DNA of 38,713 nucleotides from Chara braunii (GCA_003427395.1 BFEA01000085.1:282470-321182); one strand, 5' to 3'. Positions 1-11,252 are shown, numbered from the stretch's first letter. Numbers and translations are program-made. Notes: a model not told the origin generated them from the letters alone.

Positions 1-188
1 CCCGCACCCCCACCCCCGCCAGCACTCAACCCTGCCGCTGCCAGCTGTTGGCCCCGCCCCCGGCCCTGCACCCGCAGCTACCCCCCCCCAGGGGTGGGTA
101 TGGCCCGGGGTCCGGGGTGGGGCACAAAACCCCATTTTTCGGGTTTAGCCCACGGGGTGCGCGCTCTCGCTTCGCATCTCCCACTATG

Positions 189-228
189 TTTTTTTTTTTT
201 TTTTTTTTTTTTTTTTTGGGGGGGGGGG
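189..228. repeat. Homopolymer pair T29-G11
   Basis: A run of 29 T is followed directly by 11 G (on the minus strand, C11 then A29). It lies in a GC-rich, low-complexity stretch (1-350) in which I see no gene. Read on the minus strand it could be a poly(A)-like tail downstream of element A's last reading frame, but no target-site duplication is visible. A sequencing or assembly artefact is equally possible. Confidence 0.8.
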
Positions 229-350
229 TCTGGAGCCGGGGTTGGGGATGCCCACCCCCGGACCCCCGCCGGGGCTCGACAACCCTGCTCACCGGAAACC
301 GTCTGCTGTCCAGGAGTGCCTTTTTGTCTTCCAAATGGCATCATTTAGAT

Positions 351-1628
351 CTAGTTCGCTGGCTCATTTATGCTCCACTTGGATGTAAGTAACGAGAAGG
401 GGAGGGGGAGGAGGCTGGGGCCACATTGGGGGAAGCAGGGGAAAGTAGTTAGAAGCTTCGTCACCGAGATCGACAAAATGGACGATCCGGTGAAAGTGGG
501 GGAATCAATGATTCGGTCGGGGGAGGGAAGCGAGGTATTCAGCATACAAGGTGGGGATCGTGCGCAGGGTGTTATCGCACACGGACTAGTAATCTTCCAC
601 GGTGAGGAAGGTCCCGAAGACAACGCAAGACAACTCCACATGGTTCTACTGCCTCCATGCAACACTGAAGAGAAGGATATTGAGAGGAAAGGAGGGAGCG
701 TCATGGGGGTCGCCTTCGCAGAGCAGGCGTGCAGCACAATGACGGTAGAAAAGCTGGTTGGCGAAGGTGCGGCAATCAAGGGGAAACTCGATGTGGGGGC
801 GCTGAGAGAAGGAGAGGTAATCAAGAGGACAAAGAAGGCGGGACGAAGACAGAGCGCTTGAGCTGGGAGGAGGACAAGGGCGAAGCGCGGAGGGGGCGGA
901 AGAGGAGGGAGATGGTGAGCGAGACCGGCGGAGGCGGCGGCAGGAGGATTCTGCGCCATCGTGGCGGCTACCCACTTCCTCAGGTAACTCGCGATTCTGA
1001 GCAGAATCCACTGGTATGGCTAGGCGCGAGCTTGTTGGCGGCACTACTTCGAGTTCCTTCGTAGATGGCTTGTCCTCCTCGTACTCACTCTCTGCTTCTT
1101 CTCCGTCGCCGTCCTCATCAGTTGTGGACTCGGCCTCGGCTTCCTTTCTTCTTTTGGCATATCGGGGAGAGAGATGGATTCGGGATCGTCGTCGGATGGC
1201 ACTTCCCCGTTGTCTCTGTGGGTCGTCCAAAAGTCTTCCAGATCAGAGTTGTTGGGGGAGACGTCGTCCAAGTCCAAAAAGTTCCACTCAGTTGGGTCGT
1301 GCTGGGCCAAGAAATCTCTGACGTCCTCCGTGCAACTAGTCCAGATGACCGTCGGTGCTAGCGTCCGCTCCAAGGTTACTGGCTCCATTTGGCTCGGATC
1401 ACTGGGATTGAAAGAGATGATGCTTAGAGGCAGATCATTGAAGATATGCGCCAGAAGACCAATATTTTGTTGGCGACGATCGTCGTTCAGGGACGATGCT
1501 GCACAGTTCGCCACAAACATGACAACCATAGTCACGTCCCTTTGTCCTGGCCGAGAGAAACGCAGAAACATCGACGCTTCCACCACGATCACCAATGAAC
1601 CACGATCCGTCGAAATCGTGACTTCCAC
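351..1628 (-). pseudogene. Acidic, Ser/Pro-rich ORF downstream of element A integrase (frameshifted)
   Basis: Two overlapping minus-strand frames (1628-1044, then 1230-646, with a further open frame 959-351) give a continuous-looking protein. Its first half is an ordinary mixed-composition domain of about 150 residues ending in an Asp/Glu cluster (motifs DFLAQHDPTEWNFLDLDD and SDDDPESISLPDMP). Then comes a strongly acidic stretch (EAESTTDEDGDGEEAESEYE), an arginine-serine patch (SSCRRLRRSRSPSPSSS) and a Pro/Ser-rich tail. The frame change falls near 1150, after PDMPK. I do not recognise a catalytic fold. Its place after the integrase suggests an extra 3' ORF or a C-terminal extension of pol. 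I recall similar acidic-Ser/Pro tails in charophyte retroelement proteins, but that is from memory. A captured host fragment is the alternative. Confidence 0.5.
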
Positions 1629-1770
1629 TGCTGCGTACCTAGCTTGCCCGATAAATGATTGCGTGAATCACATAAGATCGGGTTAAGTCGCGGATAAACC
1701 ACTTGGCGAAACTGCATGGATGGTCGAGGTTGAAGAAGTCGAGCAGAGATGGCAGGTTCAAGTGCAAAGC

Positions 1771-2262
1771 TCATGGCGGTGGCTGCGAGCAAAGGGTATC
1801 AGATGAGGAAGAGTAAGGAAGGACAAGATCACTGTTCGGAATGGAAAGAGACGAGGAAGAAGGAGCAAGAAGATCAGGGGACGGAAGAGGACGAAGATAA
1901 GAGATCTGGCAGACGATAGGAAGGGAACTATGGCTGGCGCCTATTTCAGGAGCGATGCACACCCTGACCTCCACGTTAGACCCTAGCTCAACTACGAGGA
2001 AACAGCCAGAAAACTTGGGAGCGATTTTCCGGTCTAGTGCAACATTTATGTAGTTGTAACAGGTCCACCAATTCATACCGGATTTGAGGGCCCGCATTCC
2101 CGTTTCGGGCCTCATAACTACGGACCTGTGTACCGGGGGCAACTCACTCATCCTTTGCCTCTTACGAGCCAATCTAGGGACTGCCTTTTCCATTAATTCG
2201 GCATACCTTTTGGCCTTAGCCTTAAAGGACACGCGGAGGACGCCCGCCTGTCCTTTCCCCAT
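1771..2262 (-). pseudogene. pol: Element A C-terminal pol region after the integrase core
   Basis: A 163-residue open frame begins MGKGQAGVLRVSFKAKAKRY and has a basic stretch (KAVPRLARKRQRM). It lies about 50 bases beyond the end of the integrase frame (2308) in the same orientation. Basic, non-catalytic sequence after the integrase core commonly forms the C-terminal DNA-binding part in gypsy elements. No chromodomain signature (a Tyr-x-Val-x-x-Ile core with WEP) is visible. Its end runs into Ser/Pro-rich sequence (LAPSSSSLSIP). The link with the acidic ORF further left is inferred from strand and spacing. Confidence 0.45.
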
Positions 2263-2307
2263 GGCTTGGCACTTATCAAGATATCTCGGTTGATGACGCA
2301 GGGGATA

Positions 2308-3250
2308 CTATTCGAGCCGCAACTGGAAGGGGGTGAACCCTATTGATTCGTGAGGGGTGGCCCGATGAATTCCTATGATCGGGTACACTATTTGGGGCCA
2401 CAGACGCCTGTCATCAGCCGCTAGATTCAGGCGCAGGGCGGTTTTAATCATGCAGTTCGCATTTTCCGCAAGTCCGTTGGATTGGAAGACATCCGGAGCG
2501 GTGTGTCGTAGTGCGATGCCTCTACATGTCAACAGTTCCTCTACCTCTCTTATGTTTCTATATGAGTATTGAGGAATCGGTCGATGTAGGTAGCTATTTC
2601 CAAGGCCTTGCGTGTTTTGCACGGATGAACTTCTATGTATTTTGAAAAATGATAAATTAAAACCAATAAATTTGAATATTCGCAACAATTAGCTCCAAAT
2701 GGCACGTCAATATTTGTAGTATCCATATTGACTCGCTAGAAGGAGCGTTCTACCTCTGTCAAAACTATGGTATTTCGCACGAGGATTGGGGCTCGATAGG
2801 CTACACATACTAGACAATTACCGACCAGTGCCTCACATCTTCGCGAATATTAGACCAGAACCACCGATTTCGATCAATAGTTCCTTTCGTGACACGTATC
2901 ACATAATGAGCGGCCTGTTCCTCGTGAGCGGATCGGATCCAATCACACTCTTGAACGGATGTGGAACCGTCAACCATAATCCCAATCCGTTTGTTTTACG
3001 TTTCTCTAGATGGTCGTTGATCCATCGGTAATCCTGAGATCTCTCGAAGGCACGACCTTTGTCATGCTTCGTGTAGCCGTCTAGGGGTTTGCCAGCTAAT
3101 TTCATCAGTAGGATTTTATCCGTCCAAACATTTGTCCGTCGAAACTTCTTGTGATAGTCGGGTCCGTCAGTTCTAGCAGCCTCAAATCTAGCTTCCATAG
3201 GAAACTTAATCGTACGACACAGAAGGCACTTCCATAACTTGCTAACCACC
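2308..3250 (-). pseudogene. pol: Element A integrase, frameshifted
   Basis: The right part (3249-2899) carries an unusual pre-core domain with motifs GPDYHKKFRRTNVWTDKILL, KPLDGYTKHDKG and SDPLTRNRPLIM. The left part (2688-2308) holds the end of the catalytic core: SNGLAENANCMIKTALR corresponds to the conserved region around the third acidic residue (Glu) of the DDE triad, followed by ATPHESIGFTPFQL, typical of gypsy integrases. In another frame near 2620-2700 the region that normally holds Asp-x-Phe-Ser reads YHFSKY, so an acidic residue appears replaced by Tyr. The frame changes near 2570-2620 and between 2780 and 2900. It is non-functional. Confidence 0.75.
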
Positions 3251-3559
3251 CGATATCGAATGCATGCGCCATGCGTGCAGTTGACGGACGTGGCACAATC
3301 ATCGACTCAATCGACAAATCCTAACTCGTGGGGATAAAAATCCACTCCGTAAACTCGCGAAATGCAGTTACAAAAATAACAGAATTTATCCGAGAGATCT
3401 GAAAAGAATGAAGGGTCACAAAGCCGAGAAGGGGAAGGAAGATCGGGGAGAGAGGGCGGAGCAGCCATCGCTTCCGAGTGAAGACTCTAACCTTTTGGAG
3501 GATCTCCACCTCACTGTAATTATGCTCATCGTTCAATTCTGGATCATTCCACGGGGTTA

Positions 3560-4110
3560 CTTCCTCACTTGTCGGGACCCTTTTAGGCCGATGCAGACTT
3601 GTCAGTCCGTTGGCGTTTCCATGTCGCCCGTGCTTTATGTGGCGAATATCAAATTCCATGCTCTGCAACGTGGTGGCCCATCTTCCTATCATACCAAAAT
3701 CATCCTTCAATTTCTTCAAGGCCAGGAGCGGTTCATGATCTGTGACCAGAGTGAACTTCCATCTGTATAAGTAGGCTCGAAAGTGGGTAATTACCCACAA
3801 GGCAGCAAAGCTCCAGTCGGCGCGGAGTAGTTCCTCATACAAGGAGGCACCTTCTTTGATGCATACTCCACCACGTGTTCCAACCCATTTGGTCCCAGCT
3901 GGGCCAGAATCGCCGAGATCGCGTCAGGCTGTCAATTGGTGATGAGAATAAAAGGCTTTTCTGGGCCCAACCTCGTAAGAATTGGGGCCGAAATCAGATC
4001 CGCCTTCAATTCTCGAATCGCTTGGTCGCACTAAGGGTTCCAAATCAATGGCTGATCTTTTTTCAGTAAGTTTGTGAGGGATCCCGCGATTGTCTCAAAT
4101 CCCTTGATAA
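3560..4110 (-). pseudogene. pol: Element A RNase H domain, catalytic Asp lost
   Basis: Minus-strand motifs in order are a connection region, then ILITN-stop-QPDAISAILAQ, HVVEYASK, ALWVITHFRAYLYRWKFTLV, TDHEPLLALKKL and FDIRHIKHGRHGNANGLTSL. These match the gypsy RNase H fold. The first catalytic residue should be Asp, but codon 3937-3935 encodes Asn and the next Trp position is a stop. The later TDHEPL Asp is kept. The C-terminal 'ADALSR' motif is degenerate (ANGLTS). The left frame (3842-3321) is open for 173 codons and the right part is in another frame. Confidence 0.8.
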
Positions 4111-4114
4111 ACCT

Positions 4115-4860
4115 TCAGTAGTATGAAGTCAGTCTCAGAAATGCGCGAACTTGCATAAGCGACGTGGGGATTGGCGCGTCTTTCACCGCCTTCACTTTCT
4201 GAGGTTCTGCCTGCAAGCCCTTGTCGGTAACCACGTATCCCAAAAAGGAGATCTTTGTCAGGAAGAACTGGCACTTCTCGAGAGTAACTTTGAGACCTGC
4301 ATCTTTTAAAGCGTGCAACGTCCACTCAATGTGTTGGATGTGACCCTCGTAGGTGCTTGAGTACACCAAAATATCATCCATATTCACAATCACACAGTAG
4401 TTAATAATACTCTGTGCCAGCTGCATTTTTTGCACAAAGTTCTGGAAAGCTATGTTCATCGCGCGCTGAAACATGGTTGGTTCCTTACAGATGTCCATCG
4501 GGCATCGAATCCATTGCCATGTCCCTTCAAAAAGGACGAACGTTGTCTTCGAAAAATCTTCCTTTTTGAATAGAAGGTGATGAAAACCATAACGGACATC
4601 AAATTTCTTGAAAAAACGCGCACATCCAATCACATCCAACAGTTCATCAATCTAAGGGAGAGGATAAACATCCTTAATCATGATATCGTTTAATTTTCAA
4701 TAATCAATACATATTTGAATTCCTCCCGTCTTCTTCCGTACAATCACCACAGGAAAAGACCAAGGCCCAATCACGGGTTTGATCCATCCATTAGCCTCGA
4801 ACTCCTTAATTCTATGGAATACGGCAAGCCGCTACGCTGGGGAGTATTGATAAGGAGTGT
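4115..4860 (-). pseudogene. pol: Element A reverse transcriptase, YxDD Tyr replaced by Asn
   Basis: The frame 4639-4115 carries FFKKFDVRYGFHHLLFKKED (first catalytic Asp), FQRAMNIAFQNFVQ and the active-site box VIVNMDDILVYS, then LEKCQFFLTKISFLGYVV and a PIPTSLMQVRAFLRLTSYY end. The box should read Tyr-x-Asp-Asp, but the Tyr position (codon 4384-4382) is Asn. The two Asp codons are intact (4378-4373). Upstream in another frame are WIKPVIGPWSFPVVIVRKK and GGIQICIDY, then stops before KLNDIM and in 'PLP-stop-IDELLD'. The domain is clearly a gypsy RT and clearly dead. Confidence 0.9.
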
Positions 4861-5585
4861 AGCTGATGGGTGGATGGTTCCCCCCGTAATGATTTCATGC
4901 TCAAGTCATGATCATGCACACTCGGTACGACGGCATATCCATTTAATCCCTTCGTGAAGAGTTTTCGTATTTCCTTGGGAACACGAGACCAGACTGTGAT
5001 TGTCGAATTTGTACCGAAAATCTCGAGGCGGATCTCAATCCAATCTGGATCGAGTGGACGCCTTCCTTCCACGCTAGAAAAATCGAACTGCTGGTTCCTA
5101 CTGAGAATATCGTGGCAAGCATTTGTGACTCAGCGGGACTGATCATTTCAGTTATTTCCCTTCGGCATCAATCTTTGGATCTGTAACACTCGTCACAATC
5201 TCCAGTCTTGTTAGTTGTGTCATTTCCTCCATAAGAATTGAAACATCACTAATCGACGCCTCCGCTTCTTCTCTAATTAGTCCTATCATCGCACCTTTCA
5301 TAAGCAGAGGTCTACGCGGAGAGGTAGAGAGATCGAGATATTGAGTCATTTGTCGGTACCTTCCTCAGAGGGAAAGTGCACCCTCGTAGAGTGAGAAAAG
5401 TAAAGGGTACGAGGGGGGTCCAAAAGGTCTACCATGTCTGCGATCCGCAGTATTGGTTCACTGGGGAAGGAAGCCACAAGGATTCGGGTTTCCATAAGAG
5501 TGAGAAAAGACAACAAGGGTGGGGAAACAAAGCTAAACTTAGTACTTTCAGTATTCAAACAGGACCACGCGGCACTCAAAATCAT
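4861..5585 (-). pseudogene. pol: Element A protease-RT spacer
   Basis: Minus-strand fragments between protease and RT include 5072-4812 (VPKEIRKLFTKGLNGYAVVP, then HDHDLSMK), 5349-5152 and 5585-5346. They lie in different frames and join the protease to the RT fingers. The first fragment resembles the segment that precedes the RT core in gypsy polyproteins. The others are not recognisable beyond strand and position. Confidence 0.45.
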
Positions 5586-6200
5586 TCAGAATTCCTCCTT
5601 GGCTTCCTGTACAAAGAGTCGAACCAACTTGTTCCACTCTTCTTCAGTTGGCATATGGTTTAAACGTTTCCTGCAATATTTTTCATCGTACAAACTTTCC
5701 TTGGTCGGGAGAGATTCTTCGTCGGTTTCCGCCGAGGAATCTCTCTCGATCACTCGTGTCCCGATCATTCCCACTCGCACAGTTTTATCTACCGTCCCCA
5801 AGGTTTTCCTCAGATGCCGCATGGAGAAGCGCAAGGGAACAGTCTGGAGTTTTCCTCCGGTATGAATGAAAATGAGCTGCTTGGAATCGAAATGCAAACG
5901 TGAGTCGACAGCCATACCCCAGGGTAATCCTAGCAACACGGAATACACTTGCACATCAATTACCAGCGCATTAACTAGCACATGCACTCGTCCAACCTTG
6001 ACTACTACATTTTCAATCATCCCCACAATGTTTATGGTTTCTTATCACCGAGACGTAGTTGTCCTTTCCTTATAGGGGGAGTATGGAGTTTAATCGTTCG
6101 ATCTTCGGGATCGTATCGAGCGATACTGGTACAACGGATAATCCGGTATCGACTAAAGCATTAAACGACTTTCCCCATACCTCACAGTCACACTCCGCGC
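5586..6200 (-). pseudogene. pol: Element A retropepsin-like aspartic protease
   Basis: The catalytic motif FNALVDTGLSVVPVS is present, with Asp-Thr-Gly encoded at 6150-6142. About 80 codons further on, after a frame change near 6026, comes VIDVQVYSVLLGLPWGMAV, the hydrophobic-Gly element that closes the retropepsin fold. The downstream part (6026-5586, 146 codons) continues with acidic sequence (SSAETDEESLPTKES). DTG is intact, but the domain is split over frames with a stop between. Its position right before RT is as expected for gypsy. Confidence 0.8.
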
Positions 6201-6216
6201 TTTTCCATAATACTGG

Positions 6217-8128
6217 TCAAACACGGATAAAGTGATTTTTTTCCGCATATGCAATTGTCACCACTCGTGTGGTCTCAAATACTTCCGATTTGTCAGAAAG
6301 GTCAGTAACAACTATTGGCTCAGATGCGGAAGGTGTTGGTGCTGCCATCTCTTCCTTTTTCTTTAGCATTCGTTGAACGCGCTGATAGGTAAACCGCTTC
6401 AAGTTCTTATGGCATTGCTGCAAGAGCTTGTCGTTTGTGGTCTCGGATGGTTAATAGATGACCAACAAGAACGGATACTCAAATATCTAATTGTTTTAGC
6501 GTTTGCAGGACGTCAATTTCCTCGGTCCAAAATTGAGGTTCCGGTTTCGATTCTCGTTCCACCCATTCAAGCTCACCCTTACCAGGCCGAATAGCTCCAA
6601 TCAAACATGCCAATTGGAAATATTCGATCGAATCAACAACATCCACAACTTCAAAGGAAGCGTCAGATATTCATGCAATCGCTTTGGAGGGAGGAGGGAG
6701 AGGGAGGGTGAGGGAGAGAGAAAAGAAGGGAAACCATCCTGTTCCTTCGAGTAACGCAGCCACCCGTCCCTGGTTCATAGCTACTGGTGCTGCAGCAGGA
6801 GGTGGTTGGTTCATTTTCGGGAGAGGGCAGTCTCGTGCGAAGTATTCGGGCTACTTACACTTGAGTATTTTACTCTCCTGAGTGGCCGACAGCCTGGTGG
6901 GGTACAGCAGGAGCAGGAACAACAGCTTGCGCTTGTGGCAGAGGGGCAAGTAGCAAAGGGTACGAAGAAGAAGGGTGGGTACGTGTCGTTTTTGAGTTCG
7001 CACTCATTGGTTCCCTCAAGACTTGCTCTAATCGATCAATCTACAAAATTTGAGTCCGTATCAAGTGGTTCATCCATTTCAATTGTCGGGAAGTCGCTGA
7101 AATATATGAGCCAGATGCAGGTTGGTGACGAACACCTACGTCGTAGACGAAGGTAAGACGGTGTTCGAAGAAGCAGTTCTCGAAGGGGGAAGAGAGGAAG
7201 AAGGGGAGGATGCGGCCGGGGGATGTGAGGGGCATGATTCGGCGATGGTCCATCTGGGTTCTCGAGATCGGGATGATGATAAAATCGCCCAATCGATCAG
7301 AGCCAAGAGCGCCGTTTTGCTGCCACATCTGCTATCGTATCAGCTATATCCTCATTCCGATTTATATACTTAAGTGTATCCAGCTAGTCCTGCTCGAGTG
7401 CTTTAGCAATGATCGCTGGAAGTTGTGTTGTCTTGGTAGGGACTTTATTTTGCAATTTTGTTTTTAGAGCAGGATTGTCGAGATGGTCTATAAACCAGCG
7501 TTTTCTTCCCGCCCAAACTTGTCCAGCACGGTTTGAAATCTACCCACAAAATCTGGTAGCAATTCTCCGGGTTCTTGGGGGCATGTTTTCAATACAAAAC
7601 AGGCAGTGTCTTCACTTACCTCATCAAACCTGGCCAAGAACGCCTTTTTAAATGTATCCCAATCCACCCATCTATGACGTCTAAACCAATCGTGAGCGGT
7701 TTCTTACAAGCAGAGTGACGACTCAAGGAGATCGGTCGCGTCATAACCCTGAGCCTCCACGGCCTCGAGCCATGCTTCCAGATGACTGTGATTAGGATAA
7801 AATGGAAAGGTGGTTGGAATGCTTACCATCACGCGAGGGGCCTGTACATTAGTGTTAGACATTACCGCCTCCTGTCTTGCTTCCGCCGACCTGTTTCGAG
7901 TGACTTGAGGATTTCTTCGATTTGTTCGAGCTCGTCCTCTCGCCAGCTGGTCCCACTATTACCAGAACCGACATGTGTCGGCTTCGATACCAACCTCACG
8001 CCCTGCGCTGTCTTCCGATCGGAGTGATAAGTTGTGTGGAATAGGCCCTGAAAAACAACATAATGGGGTGTGCCAAGGATTTTTGGGAAATTGAGTGTGG
8101 GGACACTGACGGAACTGAAGTCCCCCAC
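6217..8128 (-). pseudogene. gag: Element A gag with degenerate zinc knuckle
   Basis: The first open frame, 8128-7862, contains an acidic helix (EDELEQIEEILKSLE). In other frames follow HSHLEAWLEAVEAQGYDA and, around 7700-7520, HDWFRRHRWVDWDTFKKAF, LARFDEV and LLPDFVGRFQTVLDKFGR, the Retrotrans_gag core pattern (W-x-x-F...F...L..F...F). A CCHC knuckle is recognisable at about 6885-6835: the first Cys position is Ile, then Cys is kept, an in-frame TAG follows, the His is Tyr, and the last Cys stands in FARDC. The stop and the Tyr would each arise by one C-to-T change. The 6423-6217 frame is the gag-protease linker. Confidence 0.75.
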
Positions 8129-8407
8129 GTGGTTCCCGTTTAGTTAGAAATGGTCATCGCCACGAGGGAAGGGAACAAACGCATGCAATTTTCAAACATC
8201 CATTCAATCCAAAAAGTATCGTTGAACCTCCACGCGGGCTACTTGTCGTGATTTAGAGTGGAAGGGTGAAGCTACGCACGTGGGATCTCATTTTGGAATC
8301 AGATCCCGTCGCCGCTCATTTCAGAGCTCGAAATCCGACGTGGATGGCCTCAACCTGGTTGCTCGTTCCCTTTGTTCGTCTTCGCCACGTGTTCAGTAGT
8401 GGAACCC

Positions 8408-8419
8408 CCTGTTCTGATA
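8408..8419 (-). other. Possible degenerate primer-binding site of element A
   Basis: On the minus strand the sequence reads TTATCAGAAC, close to the TGGTATCAGAGC site complementary to initiator tRNA-Met that is typical of plant LTR elements. It lies 280 bases upstream of the gag start, a normal leader length. Neighbouring LTR sequence could not be confirmed, so this remains a positional guess. Confidence 0.3.
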
Positions 8420-9117
8420 ACGCTCTGCACGACGAAAATCACTACATACAGTGTTGGGCCAGTGGGGTGCTATCGCCGCCCACGGGATGACAATCAACTC
8501 GTTAAAAGGCAATAACAATACGAAGGGAAGTGAGTATTGATAATGACAAAACCAGCACCTACGAATCCTGAACACTTCGTTTTCGATGGAAAATAATAAC
8601 ATCGGCCGATCTTGGCGATGGCTTCCCATATGTCCCACTCGCATACAGGTGTCCTTTCCTTGTTATACGGGAACGGCCATGATGGGGATGCCGGGAGTCG
8701 ACACCCACTCGGGTCGGAATAATCGATCCACATGGCACAAGCAAATTCTGAGTACGTCAATCACAAAAGTAAACAGTCTCAATGGTACGTGTTTAATTGC
8801 CTTTCATTCATCCGGCGAACCAATCAAAAAAGAAAGTGTGAGCATCATCATTCATCAAAGGGGGCGACAAGCATGCATTCCCATAACCTCAATGGGATTG
8901 TTACTTACTTAGCCCAATCCATGCACATGTGCAACAAATCTCACATACACGACTCCTCAATTGTTTGAGAGATGCATCAACAAAGAAAACCGATAAGATC
9001 TCCTAAGGCTTACTGGTCCCTTTGAGTTCAATGATGCTCGTTCGTGCGAGATCCAATTGAATTCAAAAACGGCGAGCGAGATCAAGGAAATCTCGAGTCA
9101 TTTTGGCATTCATCAGA

Positions 9118-9215
9118 TACATAAGAGCAAGGGAGAGAGAGGGAGAGAGAAGAGAGAGAGAGAAAGAGGCGCAGCTTCACCGAAGAAGAGAACTGAAGAG
9201 AGAGGGAGAGAACTT
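9118..9215. repeat. GA-rich purine tract
   Basis: Almost pure purine sequence on the plus strand, built from GAGA/GGGAGA units with a short interruption. Confidence 0.8.
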
Positions 9216-10685
9216 TGGTTATATAGACAATCTTCAAGGGGGGGGCACCCGGCTATTCGTCGTGGACTTAGCTTCTAAGAACCTTAAGGAAGAAGGATCT
9301 GAAAATCAAGGTGCACCAGCCTTCTGCTCTTTGATAATGGGCCCTGGCCATGCAACCACTCGTACACACACACTCTTCTCACTCAGGTACTTACGATCCT
9401 GGTCGCCACGTACCAACCTCCAAACCACAGTGATCGTCGCCCCGTCAACTCAGCCTTTACACCAACTTGCCCAGATCCCACAATTCGTCATGGCCACCCG
9501 ACGCACAATCATGCATACACTGCAGTCGGCTCGTCGGGACTTTCGAACTCACTACTTGCACATCACCTAGCCACGACTTACCTGAAGCTGGTTCATGGGT
9601 TCAGAGAGAGATTTTTGGACGCGCTTGCGATTCCCGCGAGTTCCTTCACAGCCAATCAAATCACAATGTGCGGGGAGTACCCTCCTTGCACAACGTCGCC
9701 TGACGGCTTCGAATACTTTGAGGGGGATCGGTAGGGAGTTTCGGTATGGTATGGGGATGATGGCAGGAAGGAGGAGAGCGCGAAAAGTAGCGTGGAGCGG
9801 ACCAAGATTCAGACAAAGAGTAAGGGCGAAGTGTGAGAGGAGAGGAGATGGAAAACAGTTACGAGTGAAGGAGAGAAGGCACAAAGAAGAGGAGGGTGAA
9901 GATGACATGGGTCCTAGCGGGAACCAGCGAAAGCTTGTATGCATGGTGTCGGTGCAGAAAAGAAAAAGGCAACGAAACAGTTACGTGCCATCCATTTTGG
10001 TTCTAAAGCTACTTCAACATTGAAAAAATTCAAATACAATATCAGCGCGTGGAATTGAGCGGGCAAAAATCCTAGATATATCCAACTTCCTACTAAAAAT
10101 TCACAGATCTTTCAAGGGCGAGTGCGGGAATACCCATTTGCAAGAAAGGACGCGTCAGCGGGAAGAGTGCCCGTAAGTTCTGGAGTTTTTAATTGTCGAA
10201 CAAACATCTTAGCTCGCTCGCTAAGGCGCGAGTAATTCCTACGTAGATGCATGGATTGTCGAAAGGAAACTACAAGGAAATCCAAAAGAAACATCGTCTT
10301 AGACACGAGAGGGGCATGGTTGGTCTGTGATTCCATGCACTGAGGAGATAGCAAAAAGAAGGGGTACCCAAAAAGAGCCCAAGAGAAATGCGAAGAGTAC
10401 GAACAACAGGAACTTGGGGCTTCGGAAGATCGTTCGGGTCAGAAGCTGCTACGTCACAGTTTCGGCCTGGAGGTTCAACCCCCGCCCAAAATCCTCAACC
10501 ACGCTCCAATTCCTCTGCTCGGTGTTCCCACGGGTACGGAACATTGCATGGTGCGTGAGGTTGAGTATCACACACTATCTGAATTCGAATTTTGAAAGGG
10601 TTTTGTTGACGTCCATATTCCTTCCCCGTTATGTCAACCTTTCACTCCTCTTGTGTTGCCACCAGTTCTGCTTGCCATAGCCAAG

Positions 10686-10930
10686 GAAATAGGCGACACA
10701 CCCCTCTTTTCGTCCTGACCCCTTTCCTCCTCCACTTGCTTATCTTCCTCTACCTGCTCCCCCTCGCACCTTCCCTCCTCCCTCTTCATCTCCATCATGT
10801 TCCCTCCTCCTCCTCTACTCCCAGCTTCCTCCTTCCATTTATATCATCTTCCCTCCTCCTCCTCTACTTCCAGCTCCCCACCTCCCTTGCTACACATTTC
10901 CTATCATTTTTCATTTCCTCCAGATGGAAA
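10686..10930. repeat. Pyrimidine-rich tract (TCC/CCT)
   Basis: A C/T-rich stretch with repeated CTCCTCC words and two similar halves (TTCCCTCCTCCTCCTCTACT occurs twice, about 60 bases apart). The frame over it codes only Leu/Ser/Pro low-complexity sequence. Confidence 0.75.
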
Positions 10931-11190
10931 ACGATAGTAAAATGTAGCGATGGAGGCGAAAAGGCGGGAGCAGAGGACATGAAAAACAACACTCTCCGCC
11001 CACCACATCTCACCATCACATTTCACTACTTAGTGGAAAAATAGGCCGCCATCTTCTTCCAGATTGATTCCAGAGAGTACAGGTTCGAGTCCCACCTAAC
11101 TGCTTCAATAGTAGCAGAGAGCCCTGAAGTGGGAGGCCAACTGTCAGCTCCGAGATGGCAGTTGCAAACGAGTACTTATACGGCAAAATA

Positions 11191-11203
11191 TGTGTGTGTA
11201 TGT

Positions 11204-11248
<45 letters not shown>

Positions 11249-11252
11249 GGAG
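11191..11252. repeat. TG then GA microsatellite
   Basis: A TG-rich array passes into a GA array. Simple-sequence repeat with no associated gene. Confidence 0.9.

Larger units (their letters stand above)
351..8420 (-). mobile_element. Element A: decayed Ty3/gypsy LTR retrotransposon
   Basis: Read right to left, the minus strand shows a possible primer-binding site (8408-8419), gag, a zinc-knuckle relic, protease, RT, RNase H, integrase and a long acidic/Ser-Pro-rich tail. The order protease-RT-RNase H-integrase is that of Ty3/gypsy. All domains are spread over several frames with in-frame stops. I could not find an LTR pair by eye: sequence right of 8420 does not resemble anything left of 646, so one or both LTRs are lost, diverged or outside the window. 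The ends given here are therefore those of recognisable content, not true termini. Confidence 0.85.

Noticed and set aside
370-861. 163-codon plus-strand frame
   Set aside because: Antisense shadow of the Ser/Pro-rich minus-strand frame of element A; composition mirrors that strand and no motif is present.
9567-9944. 125-codon minus-strand frame
   Set aside because: Ser/Leu/Pro-rich antisense of a purine-rich stretch; no motif.
10631-11044. 137-codon plus-strand frame
   Set aside because: Runs over a pyrimidine-rich tract and encodes only Leu/Ser/Pro low-complexity sequence.
11034-11092. Possible tRNA or SINE (GGTTCGAGTCC at 11082-11092)
   Set aside because: The B box is good, but the A box candidate is poor, spacing is 48 bases and the T-stem does not pair.
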